64,000 nt of DNA from Cunninghamia lanceolata (taxonomy: Eukaryota > Streptophyta > Pinopsida > Cupressales > Cupressaceae), in contig BSBN01000334.1 of assembly GCA_027924645.1 (NCBI GenBank), positions 4,216,001-4,280,000 on the forward strand, in the 5' to 3' direction. Below the pieces are notes generated by a model. The model saw nothing but the letters and a program-made list of their open reading frames with translations. It was not told the origin of the DNA and made no database searches. The first letter of the stretch is position 1, and every line of letters begins with the position of its first letter. Positions 54,607-63,729 of the stretch are shown here, piece after piece. Both the position numbers and the translations under genes were made by a program.

Positions 54607-56211
54607 GAAAGATAAGGTGATCATCATGATCACGCAAAAGGAGATCAGGAGGATTTTACGAAATGTGATCCTGTCTTGAAAGATCATGATGATGATGATC
54701 ACCAGGACTTTGACGTGCACGTGCAAATTATGCAGATGGCAGATTTCTTAAGCAAGGTGATATTATAATATCAGCATGATATTATAATATCGGGTGATGT
54801 TAGAATATCATGATGCTCATGATGTTTCCAGGGTCGCTTGACGGGTAAAACACACTATCACTTAAGATTGACGTCCGGATATTGGGACTGCATCATTTTA
54901 TCGGGTGATAGACAAAGATCATGATGATGACCTTTCGCGATACAAAAGACCGTTTCGACGGGGACAACCTACTACGACTTAAAATTGACGTCCGGATGTT
55001 TCGACCCCAGGATATTATCGGGGGGGCTTTTCAAATATCATGATGATGATGCTCATCATACAGCAATTATCAGGTTTGACCAAAACTTTGACTGCTCATA
55101 ACTCCCTCATATGGACGAATTTTCAAGTGATGTAAAAGGCAAACCTGCATGGAATTTCAAGCTCTTTCTAACCATGAGGTCATAGAAACAAAATATGAAC
55201 TTTGACAAACTAACCTCATGATGATGACCTACCTCATCCTGACCTTCATGATGATGATGCACCTGACTTATTTTTACCAAACCGCCAGAAAGCAGACAAC
55301 ACAAACCAGAACAAAAGTTGGGTCCCTGTTTTGCCAAGTCAAAATGGGGCGTGTTGTGTAACCACACAACAACTTGCCACCAAAGAAAATAAACAAATTC
55401 CAATGATTCAAGTGATGTGATCACATTTATCTATAGTGTTCTAATTCTGTCTAAGTAAAATCATCATGATCTTTGAATGATAAAATTTCATTATGGTGAT
55501 AAAGCTAACAAAGGATCAGGTGTGTGCATATGATTAATTATCCTCATCTTGAAAGTAAGTTGAAAACATAAGTAACTGGTGTTAAACTACATAGTTGGAG
55601 ATCATCCCTCATAGCCAACCTGGATAGAGCCTTGCTGCCAGCAGGCGTCTATAGCCCCGGCAAGGTTATCTATACAATCTCCCTAAGTAGGGCTCCATTG
55701 CCAGCAGGTGTCCATAGCCCCGGTAGAGTTACTTAGATGGCCTAATTTTATTTCGTTTCTGATTTTCCTTTAAAAATTTAAATTTGATATCATCATGTCA
55801 GCTCATTTGTACAAGGTGTAGTCACTTGCAGCTTTAGGTTGGAGATTGTATTGGTAGCAAGGGAGTCCCTTTAGATTTTTCACTTAACACCTATACTCAT
55901 ATCTTCAACAAACCCAAGGCTGTTAGGTGTTTCATTGTGTTTGATTCACTTTGGACAAGAAAAAGCACCCTGATGAAAAGACATCATAAACCTGATCATG
56001 AACACTTCTTAGAATGAATCATAACCTACATTTAAATGTGATCTCATCACTTGAATCCTAACAATTTAATTATTTTCTTAAGGTGATGAAGTGCATCATC
56101 CTGACTTACCAGAACAAGGTCCCAACCAACAAAACAACAACAACAACAAGCAAACTGTACAAAAAACTATACAAATATACAATATGATACATGAGACTGT
56201 CACGAAGTCAC
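54607..56211 (-). other. Long 3' non-coding region of the Tat element, with two tandem duplications
   Basis: No protein domain. A ~117-bp unit containing ATTGACGTCCGGAT occurs at about 54,850 and 54,967. A 63-bp unit containing CCAGCAGG.GTC.ATAGCCCCGG occurs at 55,629 and 55,692. A long pol-to-LTR spacer with repeats is common in Tat-group elements. Confidence 0.65.
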
Positions 56212-59200
56212 TCAGGCCTGGAAATAATGTTTGAGGAATTGTCCATTGACTGGCAACGGGACATCCTCACCTGTCAGGTTCTTAAGCCTATAAGTGCTGT
56301 CTCCTAAAATTTCAGAAATCTGAAAGGGACCTATCCATAGTCTATCAAACTTACCATGATCACCTTTCCTTTCATGGGCTTTATCCCACATCAGGACTAA
56401 ATCTGATATCCTGAAAGCTTTAATTCTGGCTCTCTTGTCAAACCAGCGTTTGACAACAGCCTGATGTTTTGCAAATTGGTCGATCGCTTGACTTCGTTTT
56501 TCTTCCAGATGCATCAATTGAAGCAACCTGACTTCCTGTTTATTATCTATGCCTAGATAGTCTTGGGCAAACTGCAGAGTAGGAATTTTCAAGTTTACAG
56601 GGAGGATAGGATCTACCCCATATACTAGCTGGAAGGGTGAGTTTCCCAATGCAATTTTCATTCTAGTTCTGTCTACCCATAAGGCATATTTCATAAATGA
56701 GTTCCATTCCCTGGGATTTTTCTCTATCAATTTTCTTATGATACTTAGTAAATTCTTATTGGTGGATTCTGCTAATCCATTTCCCTGGGGATAGTAATTG
56801 GATGAGAACTTAAGTATGATCCCATGATCAAAAGCCCAACTTGACAATTTAGTGGAAATGAAGGCAGAACCATTATCACTTACCAATGCATAAGGAATTC
56901 CATACCTGGTGACAATGTTGCTTTCCAGAAATTTAATGACATCATCAGCAGTACAAGTTTTGCTGCTGATAGCCTCAGTCCATCTGGTACAATAATCAGT
57001 AATTGTTAGGACATACCTCTGGCCTGAAGAAGACGGAGGATTGATCGGTCCTATGAAATCCATGCCCCACTGTGCAAATGGGCGCTCTTCCATCACTGGC
57101 TGCAATGGTTGTGCAGCATATTTTTCTCTGTTGGCAGCAACCTGGCAAACATGACAACATTTAACATGATCAGCTGTGTCTTTAAAAATTGTAGGCCAGT
57201 AATATCCTGCTCTGAGGATTGCATGTGTTGTGGCCAACGCTGATCCGTGGGCAGTTCCAAACTTGTCATGTAACTCTGTCAGAACTTTATTGGCTTCTGG
57301 TTTCTCTAAGCATCTCAGGTATATCCCTTCATAATTCTTTTTAAACAGGGCTCCTCCCTTCATCATATACTTCTGGGATCTTATCTTTAAGGCTCTTCTC
57401 TGTGAGGCTTGCATTCCTGAAGGACATCTTCCCATGATCAGGATGTGCCTGATGTCTGAATACCATTCCCCATTGTCTTTCTCATTGATCACATACTGCT
57501 GACTGATGATGTTTGGATTAGTTTCTGATATCATCTGGCTCAGAGCTTGTCCTCTTACCAGCTTCATTGGTGTGATCTCCATGTCATATTCTTGTAATAC
57601 AGTAATCCATTTGGCCCTTTTTTCACCAGGTTCACTCTGCATCAGCAGCATCTTTACTGCTGCATCTGGTACCACAGCAATCACTTTGCTTCTCAGTATA
57701 TAATGTCTGAATTTCTTTACTGCTCTGACTAATGCAAGTGCCTGTCTTTCAACATCTACGTATCTCAACTCAGCATCTCTGAAAGGACAGCTCATGAAGG
57801 CAATTGGTTTCTCTTCTTTATCTTCATTTCTTTGAGTTAACACTGCTATAGAAGTATGTTCTGAAGCAAATGAGTAGATGTAGAAATCTCTTGTATAATC
57901 TGGACTAATGAGGACAGGAGCATCTGAAATGGCCTTCTTTATATCTTCAAAGGCAGCTCTGGCTTCTGGTGTCCACTCAATTTGTGCATCTTTTTTCAAC
58001 ATGGCATTCAGTGGTCTGACAATCTCAGCAAAGCCAGTGATGAACTTCCTCACAAAATTTATCTTACCAAAATAAGATTTAAGTTCCTTTTTGCTTCCTG
58101 GAAGTGGTAACTTCATAATGGATTCCACCCTGTCAGGATCAATGATAATCCCATCCTCTGTGATCAGGTGGCCTAGTAACTTTCCTGTTGTGACCCCGAA
58201 TATGCACTTCTTGGGATTCAAAGATATTCCATATTCTTCACATTTCTTCAGTACACTTCTGAGATCAGCAACATGATTCCCCCTTTCCTTGGAGAATACT
58301 GTCAGGTCATCCATGTAGATGACTATACATTTTCCTATTAAGCCTCTGAAGGCTATGTCCATTGCTCGCTGGAATGTAGCTCCAGCATTTATCAGTCCAA
58401 ATGGCATACGTCTATATGCAAATATCCCCCATTTTGTGGTGAAGGCAGTTTTTAATCTGTCAATTTTATCAACCATCACTTGGTTGTATCCTGAAAAACC
58501 ATCCAAGAAGGACATCATCTTGGCTCCATTTACCATCTGCAGAACTTCATCCAAAGAGGGCAAAGGATAATTATCCTTTTCTGATGCTCTGTTCAGGTTC
58601 CTGAAATCTACACACAATCTGATGTCTCCATTCTTCTTTCTGACTGGCACCAGATTTGCCACCCAAGTGGAGTGCCTTACAGGAAATATTATCCGGGCAT
58701 TTAACAATTTCTTGACCTCTTCAAGGATGATGGGCTCAAGCAGAGCATTGACTGGCCTCTGCTTCTGTCTGAAAGGTTTTGCATCTGGCTTGAGAGGTAT
58801 AGTATGAGTTATGACAGAAGTGTCATACGTCTTCAGCTCGTCATAAGTCCATGCAATTACATGTATATAATCCTTAAGGGCCTGAGTTATTCCTTCTAAC
58901 TCTTCAGGTGTACAAACCTTACCCAACAAGACATTTCTCTTGTCATCAGCTTGTCCAATATTCACCTGTGAATATTGACCTCCATCTGCCTTAGGCAGAT
59001 CCTTATGTTTAAGCATATTATCGAGATCAAAGGCTCTTTCTAATTCAATCATACCTTTGGGAATTGTGTTGCTAGGCAACTCTAATATCTCATCTTCTTC
59101 CCAGACATGATCTTCCATACCATTTTCATCTATGATCTGAGCTTCAAATACGTCTCTGTTTGATATGAAGTCCAGGATGTGCTGATCATCATCAAACACT

Positions 59201-60126
59201 TGGAGATTAGTCACATTGTCAGGTACCGAAGGTACTGACACCAATTCTACTGAAAATCTCTTCAGACCAGATATAGATAGCGGTTCCAGCGTACTGGCGG
59301 CCTGAGCAAGTGCATCTGCCCTTTGGTTCTGTTCTCTTGGCACGTGAACGATGTTGAAGGCATCAAAGTCTTCAATCAGGTCCCACACACGATGTCTGTA
59401 ATTTGACAGCTTTCTGTAGTTACAAGAGTAAATTCCTCTTACTTGTCTCACAACTAGTTCTGAATCTCCAAAGACATGCAGGATCTTCACCTTCTTCTTA
59501 TGGGCAAACAACAGTCCATGAATCAGAGCTTCATACTCTGTGACATTATTAGTGCAGGGGAACTGTAATCTGTAAGCTGCTAAATAGGATTTTCCTGATG
59601 GATCAATAAGGTCAATTCCTACCCCAGCACCTTGCTTAGATTTGGATCCATCAAACCTCAGGATCCAAGGCTTATCTTCAGCAGGACATTTGCTTGAGCT
59701 TTCTTTTTTCTTTGCAGCTCTAGCTGCTGCTCCGCCTGATATCCACTTTAACTTAGGGGTGTCATCTTCAAGTTTCTTCTTTCCTTTATCTGATGAGCCT
59801 GATGGCTTTTCTGTTTTCTCTTCCATCCTAGCAGGAGGATGATGTTCAGCACATACAGCTGCATGCTTCTTCAAAATGTGTAAGCACAGTGAGCAAGTTG
59901 TTTCTGAGTGAGGCGCCTCATGCAGCCTACACCAACCTTTAATTAAAACCTCCTGGGGAGATCTACACTGTTGTGTCATTTTTTTTATTTCTTTAACCAG
60001 AAATTCTTCAAACTTCGTCAGGTCACTGCCTTTATCCTCATCAGACAACTCGTAATCCGGTTCCATGAAGCAATCACTACCAGGAGTGATCTTTTCCTTT
60101 CTCGCATCATTCGTCTGATTGGACAC
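56212..60126 (-). CDS. Pol: plant/archaeal-type RNase H, RT, impaired gypsy RNase H, integrase (1,304 codons)
   Basis: Uninterrupted frame, entered from upstream by stop read-through or present as a broken part of pol. Residues 61-81: Cys/His module. 153-280: RNase H of the archaeal/plant type with D159, E197, D221 and D271 all present (LRFDGSK, NNVTEYEAL, FGDSELV, RADALA). 440-680: RT with FLDGFSGYNQV and YMDD (604-607). 745-870: gypsy RNase H in which the first catalytic Asp is Phe (YSFASE, 753). 950-994: HHCC zinc finger. 1,020-1,125: integrase core D1023, D1084, E1120 with the typical 35-residue gap. ~1,235-1,300: GPF-type C-terminal domain; no chromodomain. It performs reverse transcription and integration; the second RNase H presumably replaces the damaged one. 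Confidence 0.93.
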   Translation of the reverse strand: MSNQTNDARKEKITPGSDCFMEPDYELSDEDKGSDLTKFEEFLVKEIKKMTQQCRSPQEVLIKGWCRLHEAPHSETTCSLCLHILKKHAAVCAEHHPPARMEEKTEKPSGSSDKGKKKLEDDTPKLKWISGGAAARAAKKKESSSKCPAEDKPWILRFDGSKSKQGAGVGIDLIDPSGKSYLAAYRLQFPCTNNVTEYEALIHGLLFAHKKKVKILHVFGDSELVVRQVRGIYSCNYRKLSNYRHRVWDLIEDFDAFNIVHVPREQNQRADALAQAASTLEPLSISGLKRFSVELVSVPSVPDNVTNLQVFDDDQHILDFISNRDVFEAQIIDENGMEDHVWEEDEILELPSNTIPKGMIELERAFDLDNMLKHKDLPKADGGQYSQVNIGQADDKRNVLLGKVCTPEELEGITQALKDYIHVIAWTYDELKTYDTSVITHTIPLKPDAKPFRQKQRPVNALLEPIILEEVKKLLNARIIFPVRHSTWVANLVPVRKKNGDIRLCVDFRNLNRASEKDNYPLPSLDEVLQMVNGAKMMSFLDGFSGYNQVMVDKIDRLKTAFTTKWGIFAYRRMPFGLINAGATFQRAMDIAFRGLIGKCIVIYMDDLTVFSKERGNHVADLRSVLKKCEEYGISLNPKKCIFGVTTGKLLGHLITEDGIIIDPDRVESIMKLPLPGSKKELKSYFGKINFVRKFITGFAEIVRPLNAMLKKDAQIEWTPEARAAFEDIKKAISDAPVLISPDYTRDFYIYSFASEHTSIAVLTQRNEDKEEKPIAFMSCPFRDAELRYVDVERQALALVRAVKKFRHYILRSKVIAVVPDAAVKMLLMQSEPGEKRAKWITVLQEYDMEITPMKLVRGQALSQMISETNPNIISQQYVINEKDNGEWYSDIRHILIMGRCPSGMQASQRRALKIRSQKYMMKGGALFKKNYEGIYLRCLEKPEANKVLTELHDKFGTAHGSALATTHAILRAGYYWPTIFKDTADHVKCCHVCQVAANREKYAAQPLQPVMEERPFAQWGMDFIGPINPPSSSGQRYVLTITDYCTRWTEAISSKTCTADDVIKFLESNIVTRYGIPYALVSDNGSAFISTKLSSWAFDHGIILKFSSNYYPQGNGLAESTNKNLLSIIRKLIEKNPREWNSFMKYALWVDRTRMKIALGNSPFQLVYGVDPILPVNLKIPTLQFAQDYLGIDNKQEVRLLQLMHLEEKRSQAIDQFAKHQAVVKRWFDKRARIKAFRISDLVLMWDKAHERKGDHGKFDRLWIGPFQISEILGDSTYRLKNLTGEDVPLPVNGQFLKHYFQA

Positions 60127-60144
60127 CAGGATCTCTTCTGTTTT

Positions 60145-60450
60145 TCAGATATGATCCTCATCAGGATCCGTCGACTCTTCTGTTCCTGCAGAAGACAAAT
60201 AAGAATTAGTATCATCATCATCATCAGATGTAGCACTCACCTTGGAATATGATGATGATGCTTCACTATACGTCTGTTCCAGTATTATCATGTCTAAGCA
60301 TGGTTCACAAGTCTTTTCCGAGTGTGCTTCGCCATGTAATCTGCACCATCCGTCAATCAAAATATCATTAGCAGGTATATTTAATAATTGACAACGTTTT
60401 ATCTGAGTAGATAAATGCATCTCAAAATCCCTGAAGCGATCTATTTCATT
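60145..60450 (-). pseudogene. Inter-domain segment with Cys/His module
   Basis: Same frame as gag and pol, between a TAG (60,451-60,453) and a TGA (60,145-60,147). Residues DGWCRLHGEAHSEKTCEPC repeat the Cys/His module seen at the start of the next segment, followed by an acidic Ser/Asp-rich stretch. Probably a linker of the polyprotein that became interrupted. Confidence 0.7.
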
Positions 60451-61506
60451 CTAATTATCAGGATCATTATTAAGTTCTACAACTGGCATATCCTCATGAT
60501 AATCATCGTCATGATGATGATGAACATCAAGCATCAGGATCTCTTCTATTTTGACAGTTTGCGGCCTGATGTGATAAACTCTAGGTTCTACGTTTACATA
60601 CATGATCTCATTTGTTCTGTTATATTCCGTGATCATATGTTTCATCCTAGGCTCAGCATCAATCCTGATCTGATTAGGTATACCTTTCCATGGCAACCAC
60701 ATGTGACTGAAGTCTGTGGACATGTATCCGTTAAGCATTTTAGACCAGTCCCAGCTAAGCAACATCCCGTATGTATCAGGTATGTCAACTACCTAAATGT
60801 CAATGTAATACTGGATCCTAGGATCAGACGCTAGCTGCATGTGAATGTGAGTGAGTTCTCCTACGACACTTACTTCTGTCTTGTCCAGTTGAGTGACCTT
60901 CTTTAAGGATTTAGCAGGATGCAGTCCTAATGCGTTGCATATTGACAAAGGCATAACATTAGTTGAGGCTCCTGAATCAACTAAACAGTTGTGCAAATTC
61001 TTACTGAACATTCTTATGGTGAGGAGAAACGGAGGTGATTCAGTTTTATCTCTGTACAAGGTCATGTGGGAGGTTTCAGCAGCTTGGACTGTGGCTGACA
61101 CTTTGGGCTTGACAGTATTATCTTTAGCAGTATGGTCTCTGCTATTGGATTGACTCGAAAGGTGATTATCCTCTTTAGGAGCAGGATCATCTAGCGACTT
61201 CATGAATGCCCTTTTGATGGCAGGAGTTTTTAGTAACTCAAATAGGGACAGGCTGATCTTGATTTTCTTCATTTCATCAGCCAAATAACTGACTAACTTG
61301 TCAGACTCATGAGGTGCATTTGCGACTTTTGTTACTGTGTTTTGAGGAGACAAGTATTGAGCATTCACCTTAGGGAACCCAGGGTTATTGCTAGCCTTAG
61401 GATCAGGAGGTGTGTTGAAGTTGTTTGGAGGTAGAGATGATGTCAATGGACCGGCAGGTCTGTTGGCATTACTCCTCAGGTTATAATTGTGCTTACCAGG
61501 GTATTG
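60451..61506 (-). pseudogene. Aspartic protease and its C-terminal extension, interrupted by TAG
   Basis: Same frame as gag. The active site LVDSGASTNVMPLSICNALG lies near residue 157 of the 61,446-60,793 part. A TAG at 60,793-60,795 falls in a conserved beta-strand (YYIDI, then VVDIPDTYGMLLSWDW on the other side), so this stop splits the protease fold itself. The continuation (DFSHMWLPWKG and beyond) reaches the TAG at 60,451. The protease would process gag-pol if the stop were read through. Confidence 0.82.
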
Positions 61507-63273
61507 CTACTGGTATGCATGTACTTCCTCATGCTCTCTTGTAGGTTCATTTTCATCCTCAAAAGGGAAGACATAGTTTGCTTCAAAGGTTAAGGCAGAT
61601 TCTTCACAGGTCTGATTATAATCCTGATGAGGCTGATTAGTGTATGTTTCCAGCACAAAAGCTGAGTCATATCCACAAGGAACTATTTCATTTCCTTCTG
61701 CCTGAGGTGGATTTCCAGAAGTATTAGACACTTCAGTCTGAAAGATGCTGGCAGCAATCCTAAATTGTGGACAATCTAATTCTGCATGTGCATTGGTATT
61801 GTGAATCCTGCACCAATTGGTAAGGGCTGCTTCAGCAAGATTGACTCTGGTAGTTTGTTTGGCTTCACCAGGAGGCTGATTGTCCAGGGGTGATGGTAAT
61901 GAACCATTATTTGGCCTAGAGTTCCACACTCTGGGCTGCCTAGGAGGATTATTATTGTTTCCACCATTATTGTTGAAGTTATTGTTGTATCCTCTGTCAG
62001 GGTAATTTGGTCTGTCATTGGAATAACTCCTATTCTGACCTGACTGTGAATAAAACCCTTGATTTCTCAAGTGTGTTACTTCTGTGGTGAGTTTTCTCAA
62101 CTGAGCAGAAATTTCTTTGATTTCCTCTTTCTCCTCTTGAGCTTTGGCCACTACATTTTCAGTCTGAGGCTGGAAAAAGGAAGATCCATGGTTATTGTGG
62201 GATAGATCTGTACCCTGAGGTGTCTGAGCTTGTGCAGGATATTGTGGCAATTGGCCATTTCCATTCGAAGGAGGCATGATACTCAATGGAGGTACTTGCA
62301 AAGGTGCAGGCATGATTGCTGGGGGCATCACTGATCCATTTGGATATTGTGTAGGATATTGTGAAGGATAAGCTGTAGGATATGGTGCTGGATATTGTGA
62401 TTGTACGCCAGGCAAAGTAGGGAATGCTATATTAGGAGTAGGAGCAGGTATCAGCTGCTGATTTACCTTGATAGCTTCTTGAAAAGCTCCTGTCAAGGTG
62501 GTGATCTCAGGATGTGTTCTCCTGATGAACATGGAGGTTAATGGATCCAGGGCTGAATAATAAATACTCCTAGCAGCAGCATCAGCCACCACATATGGGG
62601 TAACTAGCTTGGACAACATTTTCTGGAACCTAGCATTGAAATTTGCAATAGGTTCATTCTCAAATCTCTTAATTGTGGCAAACATGTGGTAATTCATGGA
62701 TGGATCAATAGGGACCTTGAATCTGTCAAGAAAGGCCTTCTCTAAGACAGCCCACGAACCAACAGAAGATTGACCAAGACTGATGAACCAATTATAAGCC
62801 TCTTCCCCTAAGGAAAAAGGGAATAATCTGCACACCACGTCCTGATGTTCTATTCTGGCTCTGCAGCAAGCTTCTTTAAACGTCCTGATATGATCATCCG
62901 CATCCTGATAAGGATGGTATTTTGGACAAAGTTTGTCCGGATACTTTGGTAACTCATGATACGCAGTAAAGGTCAATGGTGATTCTGCTGCAAAGAAAGA
63001 CATTGCAACCTGAGGGGGCTGAACTGGTGGTGCAGTTGGCTGAGGTTGGACTAAAGGTATACCCTGAGGTTGAACAGGAGGTGTCACGGATATACCGGAA
63101 GGTATTTGCAAACCAACAGGAGTTACGGGAGGAGGTCCCGGTGAAGCTCTAGACGTACCAGACCCTGGAGTATGGTGAACGTCTACAGTCCTAGGTCTAA
63201 AACCTCTAACAGGCAATTCTTCAAAAATTTCACTATGTCTAGACCTGGTATTTATCCTGTGAGCCAGGATTTC
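61507..63273 (-). CDS. Gag of the Tat element, ending in UAG-CAA
   Basis: The open frame begins after a TGA at 63,274-63,276. It contains a Pro/Gln-rich N-terminus, the retrotransposon gag core (YHPYQDADDHIRTFKEAC, FPFSLGEEAYNWF, FNARFQKMLSKL), a Pro/Tyr/Gln repeat region, an Asn-rich stretch and a zinc-binding module C-x2-H-x4-H-x4-C (WCRIHNTNAHAELDC). There is no in-frame ATG before the MSFFAAES residues; codons upstream still look like gag, so the original ATG may be lost or a non-AUG start used. The stop at 61,507-61,509 is followed by CAA and the protease frame continues in phase. Confidence 0.88.
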   Translation of the reverse strand, partial: EILAHRINTRSRHSEIFEELPVRGFRPRTVDVHHTPGSGTSRASPGPPPVTPVGLQIPSGISVTPPVQPQGIPLVQPQPTAPPVQPPQVAMSFFAAESPLTFTAYHELPKYPDKLCPKYHPYQDADDHIRTFKEACCRARIEHQDVVCRLFPFSLGEEAYNWFISLGQSSVGSWAVLEKAFLDRFKVPIDPSMNYHMFATIKRFENEPIANFNARFQKMLSKLVTPYVVADAAARSIYYSALDPLTSMFIRRTHPEITTLTGAFQEAIKVNQQLIPAPTPNIAFPTLPGVQSQYPAPYPTAYPSQYPTQYPNGSVMPPAIMPAPLQVPPLSIMPPSNGNGQLPQYPAQAQTPQGTDLSHNNHGSSFFQPQTENVVAKAQEEKEEIKEISAQLRKLTTEVTHLRNQGFYSQSGQNRSYSNDRPNYPDRGYNNNFNNNGGNNNNPPRQPRVWNSRPNNGSLPSPLDNQPPGEAKQTTRVNLAEAALTNWCRIHNTNAHAELDCPQFRIAASIFQTEVSNTSGNPPQAEGNEIVPCGYDSAFVLETYTNQPHQDYNQTCEESALTFEANYVFPFEDENEPTREHEEVHAYQ

Positions 63274-63705
63274 TCAATTTGGAGGCCAATTAGCTGAAAC
63301 TTTACAAATATTGGCTGGATTCCACCGGACGAGGTGATATTCGCGGTCAACTTGCAAATCAGACTGAATATTTACGCGATATTTGTGAAGACACTGCAAA
63401 TATGACAGGATATTGGGATATTCCGACCGGTAGCACCAGATCTCACGTGTTTAAGGCTCAAATTCTCAAAGCTTGAACAAATTTATGCATCTTTGGCTAA
63501 TATTTAGTGAATTTAAAGAAATTTACTGTAAAGCTTGCAATATTTATGTGAAATCAGGAAATCTTTACACAGAATGTGCATATACAATCTTGTCACAGTA
63601 AATATTTACGCAATATGATGAAATTCACAGACGATCTGAGGTTACCTTACTCTAAGCGTCATCAAACCTGAAAGTACTGATGATGAACGTGATCTTCTGG
63701 ACTTA

Positions 63706-63724
63706 GGCCCTCCTTCTAGCGCCA
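63706..63724 (-). other. Primer-binding site candidate of the Tat element
   Basis: Minus-strand TGGCGCTAGAAGGAGGGCC begins five bases after the 5' LTR end. It opens with TGG, the complement of a tRNA CCA end. I do not assign the tRNA; it is not the tRNA-Met site used by the other elements here. Confidence 0.6.
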
Positions 63725-63729
63725 ATTTA

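Noticed and set aside
57506..60252. Plus-strand frames of 60-95 codons
   Set aside because: They are antisense to the Tat pol frame.
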